From Paragonimus westermani (lineage: Eukaryota; Platyhelminthes; Trematoda; Plagiorchiida; Troglotrematidae), in NCBI GenBank assembly GCA_008508345.1, contig QNGE01001016.1:125212-189211 (forward strand): 64,000 nt of DNA, given 5' to 3'. Under the pieces are notes generated by a model. The model searched no databases, had not been told where the DNA came from, and was given only the letters and a program-made list of their open reading frames with translations. Position 1 is the stretch's first letter. Each line of letters begins with the position of its first letter. The position numbers and the translations under genes were made by a program. This document shows positions 22,990 to 33,614 of this stretch, one piece after another.

Positions 22990-25900
22990 AGTCGGTGCAC
23001 AAGCCAGCAATGGAACATGAAAGCATGTCATTTGTCTGTCTCGACAGGTGATGGTTAATAGTGTACTTGAGACAGCCCCAGAGCACGTGTTGTGGTTGTG
23101 CAATCCGATCCTGGGGAAGCGCAACTTAACGCAGTTATGACAAGTTAGTGCTGTAATGGATGCTGCTCGTATCGGTGTTGGTCTTCTAAGCGTTGCGTTT
23201 CCTTTTCTTCTGCCACAGCTGAATCCTCCTCCAATTAATCTTGAGTACACCTGCTTTCACACTCACCTTCTACACGCTACAACCTGCTGTCATTAGGGCT
23301 GATGTTACAATGGGTTTGGGTCACTGGTCGGTTCACCGCACTGCCGTTTTCCATTCGGTTCATAGGCTACAGCCACCACAAGCGACTGTGGCCAAGTAAA
23401 ACGAGCACAACTGAAATATTCGGTATATCCAATACATCCTTGTTTCAGACGGCATCACGATATTTCACTCCGAGTGGTTGTCTGAAGTAACGAAGGTGCA
23501 ATGATTTTGGGTGGCGTTTCTGCCGCTTGCAATGTCTAGGTCAAGCTGTCGCGTGCCGGCCCCACAAGCTTAGTGCACAGTTAGTTTCCTCGTGATAGTC
23601 AGTATGAAGCTTACTCATACGGTAGGTAGGAGTCGAGTCATCGTTGATGTTGTCATCCTGATACATTGAGCAAGCTCAGCATCGAGAGAAGAGTTTTTTC
23701 TAGGGTGTGAGTAGGAGAACGTGGACATGGACATCTCTGCGTCGCTGAAGCCTACTTCATGGTGTTCCTCTTTATCCGGCCAATGGTTTGCCTAAATTGC
23801 GTGTATGCAAGTGCAAAATTGTCGAGAAGTGTTTGTAAGGCTTCACCAGATTATACTACTAAACCAGCTGCATCTGCGAACAATGGATCCTTGATCCGGA
23901 TATGCAGAACGTTGGTCTTCGTCCCCTAGTCGTACAGCGTTGGGCAATCTTGAATCACTGCTCAGATGAATGTAACCTTCGTAGCCTCATACAGAGAAGG
24001 CCTGAGACGACAACAATGATGTTACCGAAGAAGGTCGGAAAGAGAAATCAACCCTGGTTCAAACTCTAGGTGACTGGGAAGGATGCTGAGGGTGTGTCAT
24101 TGTGTTCGACCGTACTTTTTATGATCTAGTGGAAGGGTGCATTCACACGACAGTGCTGACGCAAAAATTAGTAGTTAGCGAGCAACGCGTATAGATGCAT
24201 TCCGCAAACCAATGTCGAAGTCAATAAAACCGATGTGCGAAGAAAGCCCCTATTCACAGTATTTTTTCCTGAGCTGGCGAAGAGGTGCTGTCGTGTACAC
24301 TGTTCACTCCCAGGCCTGAACCCACATTCGAACTTTGGGTGAGAAAGCCCTGTTTGAAATGGTACGGGTAAAAGCCTACCTAGCAATACTCAGTAGAGTG
24401 ACTAACCAGTAATTGTGGTAACTGCTGCGATCTCTTCTTGTAAAGTGTAACTATGCTGGGTGTCGTTCCTATTCTAGAACTGTGTTCCTTTTACCCGCCA
24501 CTGGTAGAAAAGATCAAAAGGGAATTTTTGCCAAAATTGAGAATTTCCGTTGGAATGCTGTCGTTTCCTGGAGCTTAACTCTTAGGAAGACAAACCATCT
24601 TTAGTGGTAGATGGGTCATCCAGCTTCTCCATGATGTGAAGGTCCTTAACCATTTTCTACTGCAGCTTCCGAGGAGCTATCTACGCGAGTATAGCCCTTG
24701 ATGTCGCCTCATCTACCAACACCTTCGATCGATGATAACTGCGCCCGTATACAATTTGGGTGGAACGAAGTTGAAAGGCGTGGGTCCAAATGCCGTCATA
24801 CATCTCACCACCGTCACTAAAGTCAATTACCAACTAGGCACTCTGGCAGGGTTCTCCAACAGTATTCGTTCACCCATCGTTTTCCAGTTCTTTCAGCGTC
24901 ATTAACGCCTCACTGATGAGATAAACTTTCTGCAGTTTGGTTCGACTTCTAGCTTTGTTCCGATGGTCGGTCATAAATCAGCAGTTGAGGCATCAAACCA
25001 ATTGAAGTTTGCTTCTATTATGTACCAGTTATGTATGATGCCATTGAAACTAGCACAGCGGATATAAGTCCACTTTGATTCGATGCTACAGTGTGGATGA
25101 TTCTGCAGGGCATAGTCGACAGTGTGTGTTAACCGACCACACAATGCCGAAAATGTCGTCTACACAGCATAGACCTTCACTAGCTCTTGTTTTCTCCAGT
25201 GGTATATGTACTTGTGATGTAAAGGAACTTTACCGCTGATCACGTAACAACCGTAGTCAGCATTGTGATAGTTGCGCGTGGTGTTGATGCTGGTTCATAT
25301 CGAAATTTCTAATAACAATCTTCAATTGGTATCACTGGCTGGGTCTAGGTTGGTTCCATGGCACTCTGTCACATTGTCTAATGAGAGGAATGAGCTTGTG
25401 CTGGACATACTGTGAGGATCTGATCTCAGGCAATCGTATTAAGTTTTCTTCAATTTTCCTGGTGCCGAAACGGTCTATGTACTCGAACTAAAGGTTTCGT
25501 TCAGCTCTTGTGTGAACGTTGAAATCTCCCAATAGAAATATGCGCTCTGTGCTGGACACTCTTCTGCTCATGGAACCCACAGCCTCATAGAACTTACCCT
25601 TATGTTCAATTGGGGAACAATAAGCGAGAGCGGAAACGTTCAGAATATTAACTAGACTCAAGAAACCTATGTGGAACCAGAGGACTTGTCCTACATCTTC
25701 TAGTGCATGTGGTTTGGGTTCTTCATTTCCATTCCTCTCCAGATGTGGGTGCAAGGCAATGCGTCAAGACCGTCATTTATAGACCCTGGCTCCCTGTAGG
25801 GTGGCTACGCTAATGTTCAGTCTCTTGGGCTTGTGATCAACGATAACAGTCTTAGGTTGAAGATCTAGGGGGAGTTGTCAGAAATGTCGGAACACTTAAA

Positions 25901-26050
25901 GTCACAAAACGAAATGTTGACGAGTACATCGGCTGAGCATGCTTGTCGAATGGGTCACGATTCCTCTGTTTAAGTTCACTTACATACGTCTACAGTAATC
26001 ACATCGTACGAAAGTTCTGAGTGGTTCGGAAAAAAGACTATTTTACGGCT
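22990..26050 (-). pseudogene. Decayed RTE-like LINE, nearly full coding length
   Basis: Read on the minus strand with several frameshifts and stops, the sequence carries the landmarks of one LINE protein in order. The endonuclease part has GKFYEAV and LLGDFN (25535-25518). The reverse transcriptase has KAPGNDSIP (24577-24548), LLSIA and ECGFRPG (about 24.3-24.4 kb), and the catalytic block reads FADA (23880-23863) where active elements have FADD. A C-terminal zinc finger, CHNC followed by HNHNTC, lies at 23142-23083. Length and domain order fit an RTE-type element with apurinic endonuclease, reverse transcriptase and zinc knuckle; it is inactive. It lies in the same orientation as the host EGF gene, in intron 3 just downstream of exon 3. 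Confidence 0.75.
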
Positions 26051-26610
26051 TCTATTGATTCACATAACCGCCCGACTACAGTTTAATTGTCACTTTTTCT
26101 GGCCCGCTGTGCCAAATGCATGCTTTTTTTCACTTACCTGAAAGGCCAAATATCTTTTCGGAAGAGCAGGCCCAGACTCTAGAATTCTGCTGGGAAGTGA
26201 GGGGTTGCATGCATAATTCTACGTTACGGCAGGTCTCATTGGGACTTACTTGAACCAGTAGTGCTGGCGAGGCTCTAATCCGTAGCACGGCTAACAGTTG
26301 AATGGAAAAGTGCAATAAACTCTTGCACTTTCCATCCACCACACAATCAAACCAGACTGGTTTGTGAGAACTCGTTGGTCAGTGGAACGTATGTACTTCC
26401 TCAAACTTCTGAGAATGGAGTGCCGACAACTGTAGGTTGGTCGGCTCATAGTGATGGTCACAGAGGGCAGTTACGATCAGTACTCCAAGAGCAGCCACCA
26501 CCCTACCATCTAACCACATACAGGCTAACCCATACGCAGTTCGGGGAAGGATGGACATAGAAATATAGAGAGAGGGAGAGAATAGGTGTTTCTAAACAGC
26601 ATTGACTCAC
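26051..26610. other. Short intron segment between LINE and exon 3
   Basis: A small hairpin GGAAAAGTGCAA / TTGCACTTTCC lies at 26304-26332. Otherwise nothing recognised. Confidence 0.4.
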
Positions 26611-26807
26611 CAAGTTTACACAAATTCCACCGTGCTCACAGGGTGATGGCGGATCGACAGAACACTCATCCACGTCCACCTCGCAGTTTGTGCCGGTCCA
26701 ACCCGACCGACACAAACAACGATATTGGTCAAGATTGTTGGATATACACTGGGAGTGCGGTTGACATGGGCTGTTCAAACACGGGTCCCAGATCTCACAT
26801 CGAAGCC
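26611..26807 (-). CDS. Exon 3 of Notch-like gene: EGF repeat 2 and first half of EGF repeat 3
   Basis: The exon is 197 nt with acceptor CCCACTCTTCAG and donor GTGAGT. It enters in phase 1, so the split glycine joins GYTG to LRCE and completes EGF1, and leaves in phase 0. EGF2 is Cys70-Cys102 (DPCLNSPC at its start). EGF3 starts at Cys109 after DVDEC, a calcium-binding EGF signature, and reaches CVNL at residue 126, where the intron falls inside the repeat. EGF2 has a somewhat different middle (QPHSQC), with no N or D at the usual hydroxylation position. The exon lies between a decayed minus-strand LINE (to 26.05 kb) and the 5' end of another LINE (from 27.2 kb). Confidence 0.9.
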
Positions 26808-27204
26808 CTGAAGAGTGGGAGGATTAGTAAGTGAGATTATGGTGGTGGTGACGACGTGATGTGCAGTTCGTCAAGACAAGTGAACGACGATGCAACCAAG
26901 TGGAACAGGTGCAAAAGTGTCAAATGTTTGTGAGGTGTGGGTGAGTCGACCCTGCGATGGACGGTTGCTAGTTCTAAATTAAAGCCGAGCTAGTTACACA
27001 CAGTACTGCAAGAGAGACCTGTCAAGAGTTCGTATACGGTGGAACTGCTGTGTCCACCTACATGATTGACGAATATGGCAGATAGCATGACAAAAGTTAA
27101 CACTAGAACAACGAAATGGACCATACAGGCTGCTGTTCAACTTACAGTGAACAGAGCATCTCCACAGTAGTTAAAGCAGTAAAACGTAGTGACATCTATT
27201 CTCT
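26808..27204. other. Intron 2 sequence after exon 3 acceptor
   Basis: Contains the acceptor tract of exon 3 on the minus strand; nothing else recognised. Confidence 0.4.
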
Positions 27205-27910
27205 AATTTCCCGACCTATACTGCTACCTTGACGTGGTGGTCGGGCTTGTGTACTGTTTTGATCCGGCGGGCTATGCTGACTAGGACTCCGGTCCTTCCA
27301 GGTGCAACCTTGTCAGACAGGCCAAAGGGGAGCAGTCAGACGAAAAGCAGTTACACTCATAGGATTGTATGTCGCACTGCTGACCGCGTAGGAGTGCTTA
27401 GGCAGTGAGGCACGATCCTATGGGCATACAGCAGAACTATTTTTATAGTTGCGGCACTGCTGTCTTCCGTATCAGGAAGAAGGGGGTTAGAAAAGGTACC
27501 CTTAAACAAAGAGCACTCCGATCGCCCAACGGTTGACCGTGACCGCCGGCGTATTATCCAATACGGTCGAAAAACATCAGATATCTCTCAAAAGCCTGAT
27601 GTAGCTTCGAGTACATCCGCTGCGCGCAGCAGTGTTCAGAATCAGACATTATTGTCTTATTCACTGCGCCCTCGGGCTAGGCAAGCCCCTCACTGCCAAG
27701 TGAGTCAGACTCTTGAGTCATTGGCTCCGGGTAGGGTCCCCCAAGAAAACCCTATATCCTGTTGTCTCGCAGGTCAGACTTTTGAGTCAGAGGCTCGGGG
27801 TGGGGTCCCTCAAGTCAACCCCCTTCCGCGGCATAAACGACCGGGAAGTATCAGAAGTTATCGTTCTCTCAACAGTGACATTACTAACCGACCACGACTT
27901 TCTCCTATTC
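27205..27910 (+). mobile_element. 5' end of a LINE, plus strand, 3' part missing
   Basis: The segment TACTGCTACCTTGACGTGGT followed by a GC-rich leader (GGACTCCGGTCC, CCAAAGGGGAGCAGTCAGACG) resembles, from my knowledge of the family, the untranslated leader of flatworm RTE-like LINEs. Inside it two related blocks of about 52 bp, both with TCAGACT.TTGAGTCA and GGGTCCC.CAAG, start at 27701 and 27770. No endonuclease domain follows, so only the leader is present, which is unusual because LINEs are normally truncated from the 5' side. It is on the opposite strand to the host gene. Confidence 0.5.
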
Positions 27911-28954
27911 TCTAATTTAGCACAACATTGTAGCCAAATTTCTGGAAATGAAAGGAAACATTTAGGAGCCAAGAGATCCCGGGCGTTTCGCTCCCAAAAC
28001 CGTGAAGTGCTCGGCTATGTTTAGTCTGCGTAATCCGTAAAGATAGGTCCCACAGAGTTAAACTAACACAGAGCTAGAATGTTCTTGATGTGGTCTGTCA
28101 GAAGACAGCATATGCGTAACTGGATAATTATCTTCTTGTTCAAAAATTAACTTATCCTTAATACGAAAAATTTACGAAACCCACTCACTACGATAATAGG
28201 GTTAAATATCCAGTAGGACACACTTTAAGATGACTTGCAACAGTGGCAACATAGTATCGTTCGTAATTCCTTCGCAAGTTATTTGTGCTGTTCATCTCCG
28301 ACCCAATGGAGCCCATAGTTCGGCGCGGATATTAGGAGCGCTACCTAGGAGTGCGCGATCGTGCACTCGGTTGGACAAAGCCAGTCATTTCGCTGAAGGC
28401 CGAACGGTCAAGGTCACACGGGAAGATCATGTGACCCACGCATACGGCACCGTTCCGACTGGTGCGGGCTGAAAGCAGAAGCTTGTCAGATTGAGCTAAC
28501 CGCATCTTACCGCACATCGGGGCAGGAAACCGAACCTAGTGTTCTGAATCGACTTTCATACACCCTAACCACCGCATGGCCCTTTGCAAAAGCCGCTTCA
28601 GATTGGGTGAATAATCAATCCTATTTGGCGACCGGGGTGAACTTCATGATTTTACGGAAAATGCGTTGAAGTGTCACACATGCCTGAACAACAAAAAGTT
28701 TTCTAAATATGCACATTATATAATCCGATAGAAAATAGCAAGGACGCTCTAGTGGAATCTTTCTCAACTCCGTAGGAAAGATCTTTGTGTTATAGAACAG
28801 AGCGAATTGGCTATTTTAGCTGTTCCAAGAGCACTTCTCCCTGACCTTGCTTGGCGCAGTTTTTTAGTTTGAATTGTGTTTTCGGGTCATTCATTTAGGC
28901 ATTGGTGTATTTTCAACACGAACATCACACACTAAACAAGCGTCGCAAGCGTAA
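27911..28954. other. Intron 2 sequence, nothing recognised
   Basis: A plus-strand open frame at 28230-28472 is GC-richer than its surroundings but has no known motif. Confidence 0.35.
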
Positions 28955-29003
28955 GTCTATCTGAAAGGTGCCAGACTCCTTCCCAGTAGAGCTCGTCTAG
29001 CAG
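28955..29003 (-). repeat. Short SINE fragment, minus strand
   Basis: CCAGACTCCTTCCCAGTAGAGCTCGTC matches the reverse complement of the central part of the SINE (compare the minus copy at about 44.68 kb). It directly precedes a plus-strand full copy, repeating the divergent-pair arrangement. Confidence 0.5.
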
Positions 29004-29024
29004 GTTTAATGAAATCAGGGATCT

Positions 29025-29373
29025 CGACCTGTCTCCGAAGTCCTAGTCGCGGAATTATCGATTGGAGTTAACAGGACATTTACTGTGACTTCTCTCAAGA
29101 AGATCGGGCAACCTGATCATTGCTCACAAGCGGAGGTAGTTGAGCGTTCAGACTTGATAATTCGGTCGTGCCTAATGTGAGGTCAATGGCGCAGTGGTCA
29201 ACACGGTTGCTTCATGAAAGCGTGACCGGAGTTCAAATCCCAGTCGTGGCAAGGATATGCACTACTGACGAGCTCTAATGAGAGCGAAACTCGAGTCTTG
29301 TGCTTCTTTTCAAAAGAGTGTGGCTGGAAAGTCTATCTAGATGCGAACGCTGCGATCAAATGTGAGTGATGAT
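29025..29373 (+). repeat. tRNA-derived SINE, 5' part, interrupted by Gypsy element
   Basis: One of the best copies. It has the 5' extension beginning GACCTGTCTCCGAAGTCC, box A (GGCGCAGTGGTC), box B (GAGTTCAAATCCCAG), the block ATGCACTACTGACGAGCTC, and the tail TGCGATCAAATGTGAGTGAT. It stops at the Gypsy LTR; the last five bases ATGAT are the target duplication. The remainder continues at 33928. Confidence 0.9.
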
Positions 29374-29686
29374 TGTTGTGTCCGCAAAAGACGCTTGGCC
29401 AGCGAGTTGGTCTACTGCACAAACTTCCGTACAGGTCATGTCAAAAACTAAACCACAAACGCTTACACTCATTTGCACGACAGACATGCATTCACATACA
29501 TTGGGTGACAGTACGTTGTCATTCGCCTTGGCGAAAGTTTTCACACAGCAGGTGCACACTGTTCCGATAGTCTCTTCTTGTCCGTCGTGTACGGGGCTTG
29601 TCCTTTTGTTCCTGAATGTCGCCTGTGGGTAATACACTACTTGTGAGTAGTATACTACTCACAACGAAACTGCCTGTTATACAACA
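29374..29686 (-). repeat. 3' LTR of the Gypsy element
   Basis: It is 313 bp, about 93 percent identical to the other LTR. Positions 29643-29662 form the perfect 20-bp palindrome GTGAGTAGTATACTACTCAC near the U3 end. Confidence 0.95.
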
Positions 29687-29700
29687 CTCCTCCTTCTTCT
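29687..29700 (-). other. Polypurine tract
   Basis: AGAAGAAGGAGGAG on the minus strand directly abuts the 3' LTR; it is the usual primer for plus-strand DNA synthesis. Confidence 0.85.
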
Positions 29701-29804
29701 GAGGTTCCTTGGTTCCTTTGCATTTGTCGACGAATCCTCTCCGATTGACGCGGTGTTTCCTCCCGGATTATTGATCTTCTGGTTCGTCGCGCCGGCATCT
29801 CGTG

Positions 29805-32800
29805 TCACGTTGTTAACTCACTGGCATGCACCCGTTTCGTCTCGCCGCCCCTCTTGATCGTGTACACTGGGCCCCGTCTGGATATTACCAAATACGGACC
29901 TTTCCATTTAGGCCAAACTTTTCTTGATCCTGGCCCGCTGGCACCCGTGTTCCGATGGTCTGGATATTTCACCCGTTCTCCTATGCTGAACATTCTAGTC
30001 TTGCCGAACCGTTGCCCTGTGGATTGCTCCTTTGTGAGTGCCTGCGATGCTTTCAGATTTCGTTTGGCTCTTTCTCTTTCGGCAACCAATTCTTTAGTGG
30101 AATCAATGCACTCTGGCCATACCCCAATGTCCTGATCCACCGGAAGTCGAGGGGTTCTACCGTACATCAATTGAAATGGAGATTTCTTCGTGCTCGCCTG
30201 CACAGACGCCCGGTAGGCCAATAACACCAGTGGCAACGCAGACTCCCAGTCTCCTCCTTTGGCTGATAACCATTCTTTGACCGTTCGGTTGTTACGCTCA
30301 GTTAGGCCATTCGTTTGTGGGTGATACGGCGTCGTTCGGATGCGCTTGATTCCCAGTTGTTGCATGCGTGTTCGAAACTCATCGCTTTCGAAGCATGGTC
30401 CCTGATCCGTCAAGATCGCCTTTGGTACACCGTGGTTTGCTACAATGTGCTTCATCACCATGTCTCCCACCGTAGATGCTTTCTGATCCGGAACGCCAGT
30501 CGCTTCGATCCAACGGGTAAAGTGTTCCGTCATGACCAGAACGTACTGGTTACCGCGGGCGCTCAGTGGAAATGGGCCCATAAGATCCATAGACCAGAGT
30601 TCACCGATTTCGGAGACTGGTATTGGTTGTAAGGGCTGTTGGGCTCCCCGATTGTCGCTTTTCAGTAACTGACACTGTTGGCATGCAAGCACGTAAGTTG
30701 TCACATCCTCTTTCATTTTCGGCCAATATGCTCTTTGTTGCAACAGATCATACGTCCTAGTGCATCCGGTGTGTGCCATTTCATGGCAGTCTGCCACCAC
30801 TTTCCTCCTCAGTTGTCTCGGGATGACTACCACGCACGGGTGCCCAACGCCACGCTGCCATGTCAATACGCCTGCACTGTTTAAGCCAACTCTTTTCCAT
30901 TGGGATGCGATTATTTTCAGCTCCTCATCCTTAGTATTTGTGGGGATTCTCACGCCTCTTGCCAGAGCTTCAATCACTTTCCGGAGGACCTTATCTTGAC
31001 GTTGTAGGCGTACTAGCGTTTGTGGGTCCTGCTCCATTATTAAGCCGTTGACTCCAACGGTCACTTTGGGGAGTTCGTCGTCTACTTGTGGTCGAGAAAG
31101 AAAATCCGCGACGCAATTGCTCAAACCAGGCACATGGTTGATCGTGAAGTCATATTCCTGTAAACGTAATGCCCATCGGGCTAATTTGCCTCTCGGGTCC
31201 CTCGCAGTCATGATCCATTCCAGGGGTTTGTGATCCGTCTCCACGTGGAACTGTTGACCCAACAGGTATGGCCTCCACTTGTCCAGTGCCCAGACGATTG
31301 CCAAACATTCCTTTTCAATAGTCGAATATTTCTGCTCCGTTGGAGTCAGGACTCTGCTGGCATACTCGATTACTCCTTCCTTTTGCTTGAGTACTGCCCC
31401 AATGCCACGGTCACTGGCATCTGTTGCTACGATGAACGTTTCTTTTGTGTTCGGTAGTTTCAACGTCAGTTGTTGCTCGTTCATCGCTTGTTGCACTCGC
31501 TTGAACGCCCTCTGGGCATCGTCGGTCCATTCAAATTTCTTGTCTTTTCGAAGGAGTTCGTACAATGGCAATGCAATGGAGTGAAAATTTTTCACGAACC
31601 GACTGTAGTACCCCGCTTGACCCAAAAATTGTCTCAGGGTTCGTTTGGAATTCGGAGCCACGGCCTCTCTAATTGTCAGTATTTTCTCCGGGAGAGGCTT
31701 GATTTCACCTTGACCCACCTTGTGTCCCAGTAACACCACCGATGATCGTCCGAGCTGTGACTTATCAGCATTGATCCGCAGTCCTGAGTTCTTAATGCGA
31801 TTCAAGACAGCATCTATATGGGCAGCATGTTCCGATTCCGTGTTGCTGTATATTACGATATCATCTCCGTATACCGCCACATTATCCAGTCGTTTCACCA
31901 GCTGAACCATCAGGCGCCGAAATGTGAAAGGTGCCCCGGATAGGCCGAACGGCATGCGCTTGAACTGATACTGTTTTTCGCCTACCGTGAATGCGGTCTT
32001 CTCACGATCTGTGGGTTTAATTGGTACTTGCCAGTATCCGGAGCGTAAGTCCAAAACTGTGAACAATTTCGCCTGCTGTAGCTTGTCAAAAATATCAGCG
32101 ACGGACGGTATTGGTACGACTGTATTCTGTGTTACCTCATTCAGCCGTCTAAAATCCACACAAAAGCGGTACTTCCCGTTGGACTTCTTCACCAGGAGAA
32201 CAGGCGAGTTGTACGGACTGTTGGCTTCTTCGATAACATCCTCGCTCAGCATGTTCTGTATTTGTCTCCTCAATTCCTCCTCAAGATGAACCGGTATCCT
32301 GCGGGGCCCGTGAGGTCGAAATGTTCCGGTTGTTGGTATTTCATGGGCAATCCAGTTGCAAAATCCGTACGGATCATCGTCAGTCGTAAATACTTCCGCG
32401 TATTTCTCGACCGTGGACTGGAGCAGGGGGGCTGTGCAACTGGGGGTTTTAACCTTGCGTACTTGGTTGACGCTATCCTTTCGCTGTCCTATGAGCGTCA
32501 GGGAGCCATACTTGGTTGACAACTTCTTGAGCTTCAAGTCAATCACGGCATCTGTTGCAGCGAGGAAATCGGCTCCGAGTATCGTTTGCCTGGTTTCTGG
32601 GGACACAATGAAACGGTGCTTTACGATATGGCCGCCGATACGTACCCCACATTCTTTCACACCGTCAACCAGTAGACTATGACCTCCAACCGTCTTGATC
32701 ATCATGGATGTCGGTTCTAGGTTTTGCTTTTCGGCACGAGCAATCAACGAAATAGCTGCCCCTGTATCGACTAAACACTGTTCTACCTCTCCATCAACTT

Positions 32801-33590
32801 CAACCCTTGTATGTACGGCCCCCTTCTCAATCGCTCCCATTACTAGTCGACCCGCCCAACAAAAAGAACAATCACGAAACACTTTATTTTTAGACCTCTG
32901 AGACCGCCGGATTGGGCAATCCTTCTTCCAATGTCCTTTTTTTCCACAGATGAAGCAGCCTCCTGGTTGATCGTTCTTCCGTGCTGCTGTTTTCAGGGCA
33001 GCTACATCCGCTGCGAGTTGCTCCATTGCCTTCTGCATTACCTCCAATGTCTTCTTGTCCGTATTGCTGTTTGAATCCACTGAGGCCACGGACATTACTG
33101 CCAACTCCCGTGTCACCTTCGCCAGATCGTCAAGGTCCATCGGCCGGGCGACATGGGCAATACGGACTTGGTCGCGAACCTCCATCGGGAGACCTTCAAT
33201 AAACTGCTCCGTTAACAACTGCCGTCGTGATTCTTGATCCAATCCTGGCAGAGCCCTGTCCAGCAAACCTTGCAGAGTGGTGGCAAACACGGACGGGTCC
33301 GCTCCTTGTCCAAGCCTGGCCGCCTTGAACCGCCGCATGGCCTCCTGGCGGTCGGCCGGGCTGTCAAACGCAGCCACCAGCGTCTCCTTCGCAGCGGCCC
33401 ACTCCATCTTCGCAGGGCCTCTTCGCGCTGCGTCCAGCACCGCCTTCGCCCTGCCCTTCACCAGCGTCCGCAGGGCAGCCAGCTTCCCACGGTCGGTCTT
33501 GACTCCGACCACTTCGGCCACGTCCTCCAAGTCCTCCAGGAACGTCCGGACGTCTCCATCTTCGAACGGCTGTGGCCAGGGAATCTTCAT
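29805..33590 (-). CDS. Gag-Pol polyprotein of Ty3/Gypsy retrotransposon (1261 aa)
   Basis: The frame is open upstream into the LTR, but the first sensible ATG (MKIPWPQPFEDGD) is 25 bases inside it, so I start at 33590. Order of domains: a gag-like region (residues 1-200), a CX2CX4HX4C zinc knuckle (CFICGKKGHWKKDC, about 212-225), an aspartic protease (LVDTGA, about 272-277; ILGADF, about 337), reverse transcriptase (LDLRSGYWQ about 503; catalytic YGDD about 574-577), RNase H (ATDASDRG about 722; TDHKPLEW about 785), and integrase with an HHCC finger (H936, H940, C970, C973) and D1002, D1062, E1098 with D35E spacing. The C-terminus WPKWKGPYLV resembles the GPY/F module. Gag and Pol share one frame with no frameshift. 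All key residues are present, so it could still be active. Confidence 0.97.
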   Translation of the reverse strand: MKIPWPQPFEDGDVRTFLEDLEDVAEVVGVKTDRGKLAALRTLVKGRAKAVLDAARRGPAKMEWAAAKETLVAAFDSPADRQEAMRRFKAARLGQGADPSVFATTLQGLLDRALPGLDQESRRQLLTEQFIEGLPMEVRDQVRIAHVARPMDLDDLAKVTRELAVMSVASVDSNSNTDKKTLEVMQKAMEQLAADVAALKTAARKNDQPGGCFICGKKGHWKKDCPIRRSQRSKNKVFRDCSFCWAGRLVMGAIEKGAVHTRVEVDGEVEQCLVDTGAAISLIARAEKQNLEPTSMMIKTVGGHSLLVDGVKECGVRIGGHIVKHRFIVSPETRQTILGADFLAATDAVIDLKLKKLSTKYGSLTLIGQRKDSVNQVRKVKTPSCTAPLLQSTVEKYAEVFTTDDDPYGFCNWIAHEIPTTGTFRPHGPRRIPVHLEEELRRQIQNMLSEDVIEEANSPYNSPVLLVKKSNGKYRFCVDFRRLNEVTQNTVVPIPSVADIFDKLQQAKLFTVLDLRSGYWQVPIKPTDREKTAFTVGEKQYQFKRMPFGLSGAPFTFRRLMVQLVKRLDNVAVYGDDIVIYSNTESEHAAHIDAVLNRIKNSGLRINADKSQLGRSSVVLLGHKVGQGEIKPLPEKILTIREAVAPNSKRTLRQFLGQAGYYSRFVKNFHSIALPLYELLRKDKKFEWTDDAQRAFKRVQQAMNEQQLTLKLPNTKETFIVATDASDRGIGAVLKQKEGVIEYASRVLTPTEQKYSTIEKECLAIVWALDKWRPYLLGQQFHVETDHKPLEWIMTARDPRGKLARWALRLQEYDFTINHVPGLSNCVADFLSRPQVDDELPKVTVGVNGLIMEQDPQTLVRLQRQDKVLRKVIEALARGVRIPTNTKDEELKIIASQWKRVGLNSAGVLTWQRGVGHPCVVVIPRQLRRKVVADCHEMAHTGCTRTYDLLQQRAYWPKMKEDVTTYVLACQQCQLLKSDNRGAQQPLQPIPVSEIGELWSMDLMGPFPLSARGNQYVLVMTEHFTRWIEATGVPDQKASTVGDMVMKHIVANHGVPKAILTDQGPCFESDEFRTRMQQLGIKRIRTTPYHPQTNGLTERNNRTVKEWLSAKGGDWESALPLVLLAYRASVQASTKKSPFQLMYGRTPRLPVDQDIGVWPECIDSTKELVAERERAKRNLKASQALTKEQSTGQRFGKTRMFSIGERVKYPDHRNTGASGPGSRKVWPKWKGPYLVISRRGPVYTIKRGGETKRVHASELTT

Positions 33591-33600
33591 CCTCGCGTTC

Positions 33601-33612
33601 GTCACGGCACCA
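33601..33612 (-). other. Primer binding site (tRNA-His type)
   Basis: Two bases inside the 5' LTR the minus strand reads TGGTGCCGTGAC. This is the complement of GTCACGGCACCA, the 3' end of animal tRNA-His with its CCA tail as I know that tRNA. Twelve bases match, which is normal for Gypsy elements. Confidence 0.75.
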
Positions 33613-33614
33613 GT

